From: Brasenia schreberi
Lineage: Eukaryota; Streptophyta; Magnoliopsida; Nymphaeales; Cabombaceae
NCBI GenBank assembly: GCA_036023115.1
Contig: JAYKKT010000090.1
Coordinates: 32,782,001 to 32,846,000 of the forward strand
DNA: 64,000 nt
Direction: 5' to 3'
Positions 49,701 to 59,957 of the stretch are shown here, piece by piece; position 1 is the first letter of the stretch; each line of letters starts with the position of its first letter. Under the pieces are notes generated by a model, which saw only the letters and a program-made list of their open reading frames with translations, had not been told where the DNA came from and made no database searches. Both the position numbers and the translations under genes were made by a program.

Positions 49701-49830
49701 ATTGAGAAGGTCCCTATGTCATAAGTGGGACAACCACCAATAATGCATATTGGCTAATTGATACCGAGGGAAGAAACTTGGTAGACCCTATAAATGCCCA
49801 ATATCTAAAAAGGTATCATGTTTAGAGTCT
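46735..49830 (+). mobile_element. Degenerate Ty3/gypsy pol (Tat/Athila-like)
   Basis: Blocks in order: RT (HRLPL at about 46766, IDFKNLNETIPKDNFSLPN, SFMDGYSSYNQIKL, EVYVDDLLVKSK at about 47246, FGVES...LLGFMV), RNase H (IHEKALGAYA, YYISNTLLGYERNYQAIEKA), a second RNase H-like segment near 48190-48370, and integrase remains (from about 48790, EAKTIMHEFHDKECGG; the GNGQ-like GNGQVKA phrase near 49262). Many stops and frameshifts throughout; it is inactive. No gag or protease recognised upstream. The additional RNase H points to the Tat-type lineage. LTRs were not paired. Confidence 0.88.
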
Positions 49831-51471
49831 ACCACCAATTCTTTTGAAATGATTTTAAAAATCGTCTTTAGTTTCTTGAAGAGGGGACCAAGTTGAATAT
49901 ATGTATCCTAGTTAGGAATTAATACTTCTATAAAAAGGTAGAGTGTTTTCAAAATCATTAAATAATATTTCAAAAGTCCTTATTTTACAAAAATGGGTCC
50001 AGTTTAAAACAACAAAATATTTTTAAAAAGTAGATGCTATTATGAAAATAGGGCACACTAGATTAGATGAAGTATCTAAAGGGATAAGTTATTCTCCTAT
50101 CTCATTCTCTTTAAAGAAACAAGCAAAAGCCCAATGCCTCAAAAGCCAAGATGGAAAAAAGATAACCTCCAATATAGAGGTCTTCCTATAAAAGAAAGAA
50201 AAAGAAAACCAAAAGCTCAAAAAACAAAAGAGGCTTTCCTCAAAATTCCCTTTTCTTTATACCATGGGATGCTTTAGAAGAGACCGTAAAAATTCTCGGG
50301 TACCCCTTACTGCTTATCTCAAAAAGAGAAAAGTCTATCATTATAGTCCTAAAGTAGGAATAGGACCTACTAATTTGAATCTCATTTTGTTTAAGGATTA
50401 GGTTTTGTAGTGCAAAGAATGTAGTTTTAAAATGTTGTTAAACTTCTCTAATAATAAAAACATCTATAAGAGTAATGGAGAAGTAAGACCGAAGTTAAGA
50501 GAAATATAGGAGATGAAAGTCTTGTCAGATAAACTAAGAAAAATTACCCTTCAAAAATAACTTTTACAAAACCCAAGGCATCAAGCAAATGAGCATGAAG
50601 ACAATCCCACTTAGGACAAACAACTTTCATGAGATCTCGCCAAGCTCCCAAAATATACTTCATTTTCAAGTGCATCCATAATAGCCTTGTTTGTTACAGT
50701 CCCCATATTGGTCAGCTATCATCCATGTTGACTCCCCTTTGGCTAGAAGTCTTCTCCCCACCGGAATTTGGATAACGCAAGTTCAAGAAATGAGTCTCAT
50801 ATCAAGAAAAGAAAAAGTTTATATTCTTAAATGAAACCTTGGAAGAAAAATTTTGGTAGTAGTATTCTTTGTCATGAACCAAATAAATTTGGTTAATGAT
50901 AAAGTTGGTTAATGATAAAGAGGGGCATATTTGTAAACACCCATTTTTTTTTGAAAATGAGATACTTTGAGCCCCACCAAAAAAAAAATTCAAACACTTA
51001 CAAAATCCAAAAGTGGCCATTTTGCCCTAAGGACTGTATTTACAAAATTTCATTGTTTCAAGAATGTTTTCTTTAAAGAAGGGGTTGTAAAAGTCAAAAG
51101 AGTCATTTGAAATCAAAATAAGTTCTACCTGCAAAACTTTTATAAAAGGATTGTTTTACTTATTCAAGCATATTTGAATTAAAAAGATAAAAATAGAATA
51201 TTCATGCCAACAGCGTGAAGGAAAGAAGCTAAGGAAGAACTTAAAAAACTCAAAAGACTCAAGTTCAATAATGGTTCAAGCTCACACAAAAGCATAAGTG
51301 AAAAGTCTAAAATACCCCTGACCAAGGGCACCTCATGCATCGCTACTCCCAATGGCTACCCAACTAGCCGTTGGGGAAGGGGAGGATTGGCTCTTGAGGC
51401 CCAATCCCAATGGTCCCCCTAGGAGGACCAGTTGGGCCCTACTGACCTAGTTAATCTATTACAATTTAAGA
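49831..51471. other. Probable 3' untranslated part of the gypsy element
   Basis: AT-rich, purine-rich in places, no recognisable protein. Probably element sequence between pol and a 3' LTR, but the LTR boundary is not clear. Confidence 0.35.
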
Positions 51472-51514
51472 GTAGTCACCCCATCTAGTATGGAAAAGGC
51501 TTAGTTGTTATTGT
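51472..51514 (+). mobile_element. 3'-end relic of an RTE LINE
   Basis: ccccatctagtatggaaaaggcttagttgtt and a following GTT-type tail equal the last about 40 bp of the RTE family on the plus strand. A target duplication was not resolved. Confidence 0.7.
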
Positions 51515-51705
51515 TGATACGGATAGTTATTTTTCAAAAGGACATGTGTAATTTTGACGTACAAAAGTCTTTGAAAACAATGCATAAAAGGAGTCTTTTA
51601 TGTATCATCTTGTTAAAAACCCAATTTTGATCATCTTGTTGGATTCTCTTATCTTTGGATTTATTTGAGCTTCCAAATTGTTTAAGGGCCTTGGTGATTT
51701 GATGG

Positions 51706-51912
51706 TTGAAGTTTAGCTTTAAAGCCATGGATGGTTGGAGCTTAGCCTTAAAGTCATGGATGGTTTGAGTTCAACCTTAAGGTCGAGTTTAAGCTTAGCC
51801 TTAAAGCTTTGGATGGTTCAAGCTTAAACGTAAAAGCTTGGATTGAAGCTTAGCCTTAAAGCTTTGGATGGTTCGAGCTTAGTTGTAAAAGCTTGGGTTG
51901 AAGCTTAGCCTA
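51706..51912. repeat. Degenerate minisatellite
   Basis: Repeated cores gcttagccttaaag, ggatggttcgagctta and taaaagcttgg in irregular units of about 35-60 bp, about five copies, all in the same orientation. Variants alternate in a pattern, suggesting amplification of a composite unit. Confidence 0.8.
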
Positions 51913-53199
51913 CATATTGGCCTCTTATAATATATGTAATTTGTTATAACTCATGAACTTATTTGTCATATTAGAGAATTCTACTTAGATGATGAATGTT
52001 TTTAGAACCTTTTCTTATACTTTTAGTAAAATATCTCAAAAACTTCTTAGGTTTTAGGTTTGTATTATTTTCAAGATCTTAACTACTTTCGTAGAAGTTT
52101 TATTTTAGGTATTAAAATAAAAGATTGCAAAACAAACGTAAACTTGGACAAAAAAAATGAAAACAAAAGCATTTAAGAGAGATATAAGACTCTAATCACT
52201 CTCTAGCAAACTGTCAGCTAACACACTATTACTTTGAGGGAGGGTTAAGAAGGGATAGCTAAGGCGACCAGACACCAGGGCCACTAGAACCAAAGGCCAG
52301 CAGGGCCCAACCAGCACCAACGGCTAATTTTTCTAGCCATTGGGTCAGCCAGCTAGTTTTCTAGCCATTGGATGCTGGCTACCGGCTAATTCATGTGTAT
52401 ATAAACGCATCACATGTAACATTGTATTCTAAGCCTTGTGTGGCTGATTGTGTATGTTTTATCTGACTATTCAATAAAGATTTCCTCCCATTTGTTGTTT
52501 GCTATTGATCGTTATCAACCAATTGAGAGACCTCAAGTGAGCACTTAAGGTGTTGTTTCGTGTTAGCTGACTATGATAGTCAATGTGAAGACATTCAAGG
52601 TATTGATTTTCTTACAATATTGAGTGAATGGAAACATTAAGCCACCCTCACAACAGGAAGGAAGGATATACATGTGCTATGCTGAGCTTATTCCTCGTTT
52701 AGCCAACGGATATGCCATAGATTAACTTGTGTATACAAATAATGCTAAACAAAAAGTCGAGTGAAACCAAGCAGCATACTTCTGTATATGCTTTCACATT
52801 ATGAGTGGACAAATTACGACCATGGTAATCAGAAAAATATCATAATTGTTGCAGGAATAACTTTTAGGAGCCAATTTTAAGATTCGTGTGTGCTATTATT
52901 TGATAACAATACCTTTTGAGAGAATGTTTTGATATTAGTGGCGTAAAATAGACATCATCTGTAGGCCATGTAAAGAGAACCAAACCATTAGGTAATATTT
53001 TAAGGGGGAAAACTATGTTAAATCATTAAATTGAGGAATGTCTAAGTAGGAATATTATCCTAAATATGTGCTTTCCTATTCGTCCAGCTGCACCATATTG
53101 GGCATGATTGGTTATTTAGGGAATTTTTCAGTTAACACAAGTCTTGTTCGAGCATTTTCTGCTTTCATACCAGCTTTACTGTTTCGGCAACTTTTTTTT
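51913..53199. other. Spacer including a candidate LTR
   Basis: About 52200-52640 resembles an LTR: GC-richer duplicated phrases (ctagccattgg twice), a TATA box gtatataaacg at about 52398, and aataaag at about 52473 in the expected order. It may be the 3' LTR of the gypsy element upstream; no partner was found. The rest is featureless. Confidence 0.4.
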
Positions 53200-53345
53200 T
53201 TATTCTTCTTTTTCTTTCTTGTTACAAAGGGAGGCCGAAGCCTAACACATGCGTACACACTCGACCCCTCCCTATGGGGAGTCAAACTCCCCGCCAGCAG
53301 CAAGGGTGACAGCCCCCTGCCTGTTGAGCTAAGGCTCTGGGTGCA
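53200..53345 (-). mobile_element. tRNA-derived SINE, family 1 (copy 4)
   Basis: Best-preserved copy. On the minus strand: GCACCCAGAGCCTTAGCTCA then ACAGG (A box), GGGGAGTTTGACTCCCC (B box), GCATGTGTTAGGCTTCGGCC, TCCCTTTGTAACAAG, and an A-rich tail (the T run at 53198-53208 on plus). It defines the family consensus used for the other copies. Confidence 0.8.
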
Positions 53346-53718
53346 ATTTCAGCAACTATTTTGTATGTCTAGCATTGAATACTAGTTTTATTAATCGGCT
53401 AGTGTCATTTCTTAATGAGTTTACATGTGATACAAACACGTGCACACATACACATATATCGATTCTTTTGGGATTTTTGACATTTTGAATTGATAAAATG
53501 ATATTATGCTTCTAATATTATCTCTCCAATATAGTAATCATAAACTATTTACAGCCTTTATCTATACAAGATCTTGCAGCATTTGAATGTAAGCAAGATC
53601 CGAATCTCATGTACAGGACCAAGAAAAGAGCAACATATCAACTGTCCTAAGATGGATCTAAGTAGTAAGTATACCCACGCACTCAGTGCTAGATGCAGGC
53701 AGAGAGAGAGAGAGAGAC

Positions 53719-53851
53719 CTCCAAGGACGCCGACGCTGAGGCCTACGCCGCAGCCAAATCCATAGCCAAGTCCGGGACCAAGCTTCCCAAGACGCTTCGA
53801 TTTAACCACAGGGAGTCTCCATACCAAACCCTTGTCATCATCACCGCTCAT
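53719..53851 (-). CDS. Glycine-rich small protein (TGD5-like), first exon only
   Basis: ATG at 53851 gives DDDKGLVWRLP, KSKRLGKLGPGLGYGFGC and GVGLSVGVLGG, resembling the N-terminus of small plant glycine-rich proteins related, from memory, to the chloroplast lipid-transfer factor TGD5. The next glycine-rich repeats are absent: at 53717 the sequence turns into a (CT) run that would encode LSLSL. A weak donor (GGAG|GTCTCT) would end the exon at 53719, but no matching exon is seen further down the minus strand. So it is either the first exon of a gene with a very long intron, or a broken gene. (GA) microsatellites lie at 53699-53717 and just upstream of the ATG at 53867-53896. Confidence 0.5.
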
Positions 53852-53863
53852 CTCCTCAACTTT

Positions 53864-53898
<35 letters not shown>

Positions 53899-54464
53899 GG
53901 GTCGGGAATCACAGGAAAGCAGAAAGAAAACAGGAGAGAGGAGACTCGGTAGACTAACCCAAACCAGAACGATCCGATTCACCGACCTCCCTCGGCGCGA
54001 CTCGTATAATCGACAGCAGTCCCTCAAAATGGCACCAAGCAGCTGGCGCGCTACGGATCCTAAGGTCGTCAAGGTCTCGCCCAGTTGGATCCCAAGATCT
54101 TAATATCTCCGAGACTCAATAAAGCTGAAGTTGGACTGTAAATGAACAATCCCATTCCCATTCTGTATGATTGCCAGTGCAATTACCATCTTGATTAGAG
54201 GATTATTCCCTTAGCAATCAAGACGAACCACGAAGTTATCTTCTGAAGATATGAATATGATTCATTGTAACTGGTAGGATGCTGTGACACCGTTGCTGCA
54301 GGTGGGGAGTTTGACCGACTATACCGTTTCATTTCACAACTGATTGATAATATTACTTGCTTTACGCAAAATGGGCATTTTGTTGTTCTATGTCTATATA
54401 TATGTTAAAAGTATAATGGGTTCTCAAGGCCTAATAACTAATACATAGGCGACCTTTCACCCAG
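53852..54464. promoter_or_regulatory. Divergent spacer between the glycine-rich and cupin first exons
   Basis: Leader-like (GA) repeat at 53867-53896 next to the minus-strand gene, then about 1 kb (with two SINEs at 54465-54690) to the plus-strand cupin. Likely carries both promoters; no TATA box was assigned. Confidence 0.35.
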
Positions 54465-54565
54465 AGGGTTAACTCAACTGGTGGCGCTCTGCCATTGTTG
54501 GTGTAGGTGGGGAGTTTGCGTTCCAGGGGGTGCACATACGTGTGTTAGGCTTTTGCTTTCTTTTG
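54465..54565 (+). mobile_element. tRNA-derived SINE, family 1 (copy 5)
   Basis: ACCCAGAGGGTTAACTCAAC with TGGTGG (A box), GGGGAGTTTGCGTTCC (B box) and GTGTGTTAGGCTTTTGCTTT, then a TTGTCACAAG end. Same plan as the copy at 53.3 kb, in opposite orientation. Confidence 0.75.
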
Positions 54566-54589
54566 TCACAAGATGAACTTGTCGCAAAG

Positions 54590-54690
54590 GGGCGTAGCTC
54601 ACTGGTTAGGAGGTTGCGTTCTTTGACAAAAGGTTAGGAGTTCAATACCCAAGTGTGGGTCTGGTAGGGGTTTGCTTAACCGATCTTACA
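54590..54690 (+). mobile_element. tRNA-derived SINE-like element, family 3
   Basis: GGGGCGTAGCTCACTGGTTA (A box) and GGTTAGGAGTTCAATACCC (B box) at tRNA-like spacing, then a gtgtgggtctggtaggggtttgc-type tail. It differs from family 1. It lies directly behind copy 5. Confidence 0.5.
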
Positions 54691-54935
54691 TACATAAAGA
54701 GAGACGTAGACTTTTGCAAATAACCAATTTGCAATTAGCGTAATCTTTATCATTTCTCTCGCTTCTCAATTTTTTTCTGGTGTGGTTAAGGTGGACAACT
54801 AAACATGCTTGGATAAGAAACGAGTGGAGTATGTATATTCGACGAACCAGGTTCGAACCGGGTTCTTCGATTATCGGCTGGACGAGAGCCTTCTCTCTCT
54901 CTCTCTCTCTCTCTGCGCGCACGAAATATAAAGGC

Positions 54936-55132
54936 ATGGCCACCCTCTCAATGTCGCGTTTGCCTGTAGCATACGCTGGTGCAGCAACCGGAAAAGGTGG
55001 TTTGAGGACCAGTGGGAGATCTGGTCTCAACATAAGGGTGGAGACGATGGCGACAGAGAAGTTGGGGATCAAGATCGAGCGCAACCCTCCCGAATCCAGA
55101 CTCTCCGAATTGGGTGTCAGGCGATGGCCTAA
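54936..55132 (+). CDS. Small cupin (pTAC18/At4g10300-like), first exon only
   Basis: ATG at 54936: a Ser/Arg/Gly-rich N-terminus looks like a plastid transit peptide, then EKLGIKIERNPPESRLSELG and VRRWPK, the entry segment of plant single-domain RmlC-like cupins. The exon ends at a good donor (cctaa|gtgagt) in phase 2. The expected next exon (WGC.PSKFPW and the metal-binding His cluster) is not found to 64000, so the intron is at least 8.9 kb and filled with transposons, or the gene is broken. A (CT)n run just upstream (54893-54914) fits a leader. An in-frame upstream reading exists from 54780 but lacks family resemblance. Confidence 0.65.
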
Positions 55133-57534
55133 GTGAGTCCTCTGTGTATATGCTGTGTGCGTGCGTTCGCGCGATTCGTATGTCTGTTGGCTTCGTAGCT
55201 AGCTTGGTTTCTTAATGAGAACCATGCAATTTGTCTTCTTGGTTGTTGGGGATGGTGGGGAAACATTACGTGAGACTCAAGTGACGAGCTGAGACGGAAC
55301 GACAAGCCTGCTTGGTCTCTATGGATTCTGCAGTTGATGGGTGAAGAAAAGATGATTTTGGCTTCAACCTATCGGAGTGCCGTTTGACCGAACGTACAGG
55401 ACCAAACGACGATGTGTAAAACAGAGAGGAGGATGAGAGAGGAGAAAAAACTGTGTCTTAACTTGGTTCACTTTACAGAAACGAGACTGTCTTGTAAGTT
55501 TTGTCGACGGGAGGAAATCAGATCCTTCTTCTTAGCTTACTGATATTTGAACCAGTACAGTGGCTCAATTTTACCTGTGTTCCAGGAGAGACCAGACCGT
55601 CTTCTGTTTTGCCTGCTTAAATATTTCGTTTTTACAAAGATTTGTTACTTCTATTAATTCTATTTTGCATTCAAATGCTTTAGAGAATACGTGATTGCCT
55701 TGATTGTTATGTTGGTCTTTCTTTCAGACATGTTTCAGCATTTTCCTGATAGTGTCCAAATTCTGCTGAGGAGAACTTTCTTCGTTTGTTCTAATCTTTA
55801 GCAGACTAGGTAACTTCAGCGTTGGCCCTATTGCCATCTTTATCACATTGACCATTTTCATTCCCCTCGATTTGTACTCTGATGCTCCGCTTTAAGTTGG
55901 ATCAAGCAACTGTAGATTGCTTGTTTTTTTTGCACACCAAGATACACATTGCAGCTACAAGATACATAACTCAGTGTTGCGTCGTTGACTTATGGCCATC
56001 TCTCTCAGTCGATACCAGAGAATCCATGGAGACTAAGAGATCAGCAGGAAGTGAGTTCATTCCCATGATCCAGTGCTTATTTATTGTAGCAAAATATCTA
56101 CTTCACAAGCTGGAAATGAAATGTACTGGGTGTTTGCATAAACTGGACACATAATTGACAATGTAAGAAATATCATGCAGGTGAAGGTCAAATATTGCCA
56201 CCCACCAATTAGTCTTTGATAACGTGTAAGATATTCAAATTGCCTCCACTTTTTCCTAGTGATAAATTTAAAAGAATGGTTGGCTATAGATAATGATTTA
56301 CAATCTGACTTTCAAGCACAGTGGAGGAATTTAACAGCATAGTAAGTTTGGTTCACCAAGAGTCTACAAGGGAATGCTGGTTTTTTAGTAAGGCTATTGG
56401 AGAAAAAATCATTGTAACACCAATCTAAGGTAAAATCAGACAGGTAGGCTTGAAGCTTATGTGAACATTTGGAGACATGGCCAATAAGTGTGAAGTTGTG
56501 AGAGATCATGTTGTAAACACTACAAAAGAGGATGAGAAAGGCCTTGAAGTGTTGGAAGGAAATAATAACGTATGGCCTTTTACGTTAAATCTGGGTATGA
56601 ACTTAAAAGGATCATAATGGTGGCTAAGAATCTATGTACTGAACCCTACTTAGTATGGGAAAAGTCCAGGCTTTGGAAAGGTTGGTTTCCCATTTGTCCA
56701 TACACTCTTTATTATCATCTTTGTGTATCCTTGCAGGCGGGCCACTACAGTTCTTGTGGTGTATCTGCTTCACGTTGCTTGGGAGTTTATTACGATGGGA
56801 TTAAGTCTGTGATGAGCCTGCCTACAATTAGTTTGATGGCCAAGTTATATAGACTATTGAACTCCTGAACTGAAGAAAAATTAGGAATATTATTAGTCCA
56901 TGTTCTTATTGTATTTGCACAAGTTATAGCTTGCTGCTGTACTTTAGCCAATTGATGCTTATCAATATTTTTCTACACAACTGAAGTTGGTTCTCGTACA
57001 TCCAATTCATTCCTGTTTCTCTAATATCTGAAAGTTCAGAACTCACTCCTAACTTTTTCTAGAAAGTGAGAGTGTTTGATTTCTATTATGCTAACTTCTT
57101 CCAGTAAATTTTTAAGATGACCATTCCATCGATTTGCTTGTATGCATATCTACTTGCTAACTCAGATGAAGATGTTAATTTTGGTCGCTCTGGTTATGTT
57201 TTTTTTTCCAAGAAATCTAATTTGATTAATTTGCATGTAATATTTCAGTTTACTGATTGTATGTAACATGTTCTACCAAAAATATTATGAAAGTTTTGGT
57301 ATGCTTTTTCAAGCTTGATTTTAGATCCATTCCGCTGCTCCATATATTTGTATGTAATAATTCATATATATGTAATTTGTATGTAATATTTCAGTGTATT
57401 GTTTTTTAACTGTCATATGTTTCTCTCTCCTCCATTTATGATCAATATATGTACTGCAAACTCTCTGGTACAATGACACAAAAGCAAAGAGGACAAGTTA
57501 GTGGCAGGTAATGTGAGTCAAGGATATGTGTTTC
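55133..57534 (+). other. Presumed cupin intron 1 or spacer
   Basis: T-rich, intron-like, with no domain recognised. Frames at 55882-56154 and 56572-56868 match nothing I know. Confidence 0.4.
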
Positions 57535-57552
57535 ATTCTAGGATAGTTAACA

Positions 57553-57595
57553 GCAACAATAACTAAGCCTTTTTCCATACTAGATTGTATCGGCT
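57553..57595 (-). mobile_element. 43-bp RTE insertion with target duplication
   Basis: caacaataactaagcc...ccatactaga is the terminal part of the RTE 3' end with its tail. It is bracketed by 18-bp repeats differing at one base (57535-57552 and 57596-57613, attctag.atagttaaca). This is an extremely 5'-truncated but otherwise normal insertion. Confidence 0.85.
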
Positions 57596-58104
57596 ATTCT
57601 AGAATAGTTAACACTGTCATTAATTTTATGACAGTGGGTGTTTGAAAATCCGATAATGAATTACAACAAAATGGTAGGAGTGCAGGAATTTATGAGAATG
57701 AGGAAAGTATGTCATTGTAATGGAAGAAATGGTATATCAAAATCAGTGTTGTTAGTATTGTATCGTGTATCATTTTGGTCCACGATACCATACCATATCA
57801 TTTTTTAATACTAAAAATTGAAAAAATCATAAAAATTCAGGAAAATCATGATAATTCTAAACAATTCATATAATTCATAAGTTGAGTATATATTCATCCA
57901 TCACCATTCAATTTTCAATGTATAAATCATTTAAGTAGTACATCTTTAGCAAAATTACAACTTTCATAATTGAAAAAATGAATTAAATATTATAATCAGG
58001 ATCAACTAAATATTCTTCATCTTCTCCTTCTTCAAGATCATCACCACCTTCAGGTGAGGTTCAAAATCAAAATCATCAACCCTTGATATTCACATGTGCG
58101 GTGC

Positions 58105-59918
58105 AGTGTTTTTCAACGCGTATTGTATCATGTATCATTTTGGTCCACGATACGGGCGTATTATAGCGTAGCGTATCATACTTTAATATTAAAAAATTAG
58201 AAAAAATCTAGAAAAAATTAGAAAAAATCCCCAAAATTCAAAAAAATTAGCAAAAACATGATAATTACAAAGAATTCATATAATGCAAAGTTTAGTACAT
58301 ATTGATCATTCACCATTGAACAATTAAAAAAAATTACATGCTATCTTTGTACATGTAGTTGGCACATTTGCCCATTTTCATATATGAGTAAAACGATGAG
58401 CTTCATTTCTTTGATTATTGAGTCTATGACACTCCGGTGATGTGATATTGTTACATGATGATATCCTCTTTTTCTCTTACTCGAGACTAGCCTTTTAACT
58501 AATGCTTGAAGTGGTTTGAAATAGAAGGATGATGGATGGATGTTGTGGGTCAAAATCAGGTCATCTGATTACTTCTGATCTCACTTCACAGGCGGAGCTA
58601 AGCCTTACACACGTTGGTCATGTTCAACTCAATGGAAGTCGTGTAAGGTGAAGTGGTGAACCCTAAAATAGTGAAGCTATTAAATGCCCACTCAATGAAC
58701 TAAGGCAACCAAATTGTTATTCATTGTTTATGATTTCATGTAATTAGAATATGGTAGCAGAAATATACCTAAAAGTTAGCAACAGAAAGGGAAATGATTG
58801 TCACAATTGTTATTTGTTCATAAATTATTCTTACAACAACAACAACAACTAAGCCTTTTCCCATACTAGACGGGGTCGGCTACATGGATTCTTTGTTTCC
58901 ACAGATCTCTATCGTGTGCCATGTTAGCAGTTAACTCCCAATAAGCTAGATCATTCTTTATTGTTTCTTTCCAACACTTTTGTGGTCGTCCTCTACCTCT
59001 TTTAATACTTTCCAAATTTAGGTTTTCTAACCTTCTTACAGGTTCTTCTTTTGATCTTCTTTCTATATGTCCAACCCATCTTAAACGATGTTCTCTCATT
59101 TTATCCTCTATTGGTGCCACTCCTAATTTGTTTCTAATAACCTCATTATGTATACGGTCTTTTCTTGTATAACCACTCATCCATCTCAACATCTTCATTT
59201 CTGTCACAGACATCTTTGTACATGTTGATGATTAACTGCCCAACACTCAGAACCATAAAACATGGCAGGCCTAACTGCTGCTCTATAATATTTACCTTTT
59301 AATTTTAATGGTATCTTCTTATCACAAAGAATACCTGATGCTCCTCTCCATTTTAACCAACCAGCATTAATTCTATGTGTAACATCTCCATCAATTCTTC
59401 CATCACTTTGAAAAATTGACCCTAGGTATTTAAAACTTTCCTTTTGGGGAATGCAATGTGTGCCAATTTTAATTTCTATGTCCTCTGAAGTAGCCAAATG
59501 ATCAAACTTACATTCCATATATTCTGTCTTTGTTCTACTAAGTCGGAGGCCTTTGTTTTCTAATGTTTCTCTCCATAGTTCCAATTTTCTATTAACTTTT
59601 TCCTTAGACTCCTCCACTAATACAATGTCATCTGCAAATAACATACACCAAGGTACTTCATCTTGAATATGTTTTGTTAACTCATCCATCACCATTATAA
59701 ATAAGTATGGACTTAAAGTTGATCCTTGATGTAACCCAATATTAACTTCAAAGAAGTCTGTCGTTCCTTCATGAGTCCTCACACATGTTTTTGCACCAGT
59801 TCATAAATTATTCTTATTCAATAAAATTCTTATAAACTTGCAATCCCAAACTAACAGTACCATATCATACGATATGACACGATAACCTATATCATACAGT
59901 ACGATATAGATAACATTG
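58105..59918 (-). mobile_element. hAT-like element, copy 3 (inside copy 2)
   Basis: Ends CAGTGTTTTTC and AACATTG; 8-bp target duplication with two mismatches (gtgcggtg 58097-58104; gtgcaatg 59919-59926). The inside is collinear with copy 1 read in reverse, for example the 58330-58500 part matches 45400-45560. It holds RTE copy A. Without that its length is about 830 bp. Confidence 0.75.
58834..59798 (-). mobile_element. RTE LINE copy A, 5'-truncated, young
   Basis: 965 bp between perfect 18-bp target duplications (58816-58833 and 59799-59816, gttcataaattattctta). It carries the RT C-terminal part with an intact FADDIVLVEE active site and the RTE tail segment ([36 protein letters not shown]). 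The only obvious lesion is a one-base loss in a T run at about 59213, where other copies have four T. It lacks the endonuclease and the N-terminal RT, so it cannot move itself. Confidence 0.93.
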
Positions 59919-59957
59919 GTGCAATGTTTTATGATACGGTGTGATACAAATAACACT

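Noticed and set aside
46735..49830. Endogenous pararetrovirus (caulimovirid)
   Set aside because: RT and RNase H could fit, but an additional RNase H-like segment and integrase remains follow, which pararetroviruses lack. Ty3/gypsy fits better.
54590..54670. Possible true tRNA gene
   Set aside because: A and B boxes are present, but no acceptor stem or anticodon stem can be paired and a SINE-type tail follows.
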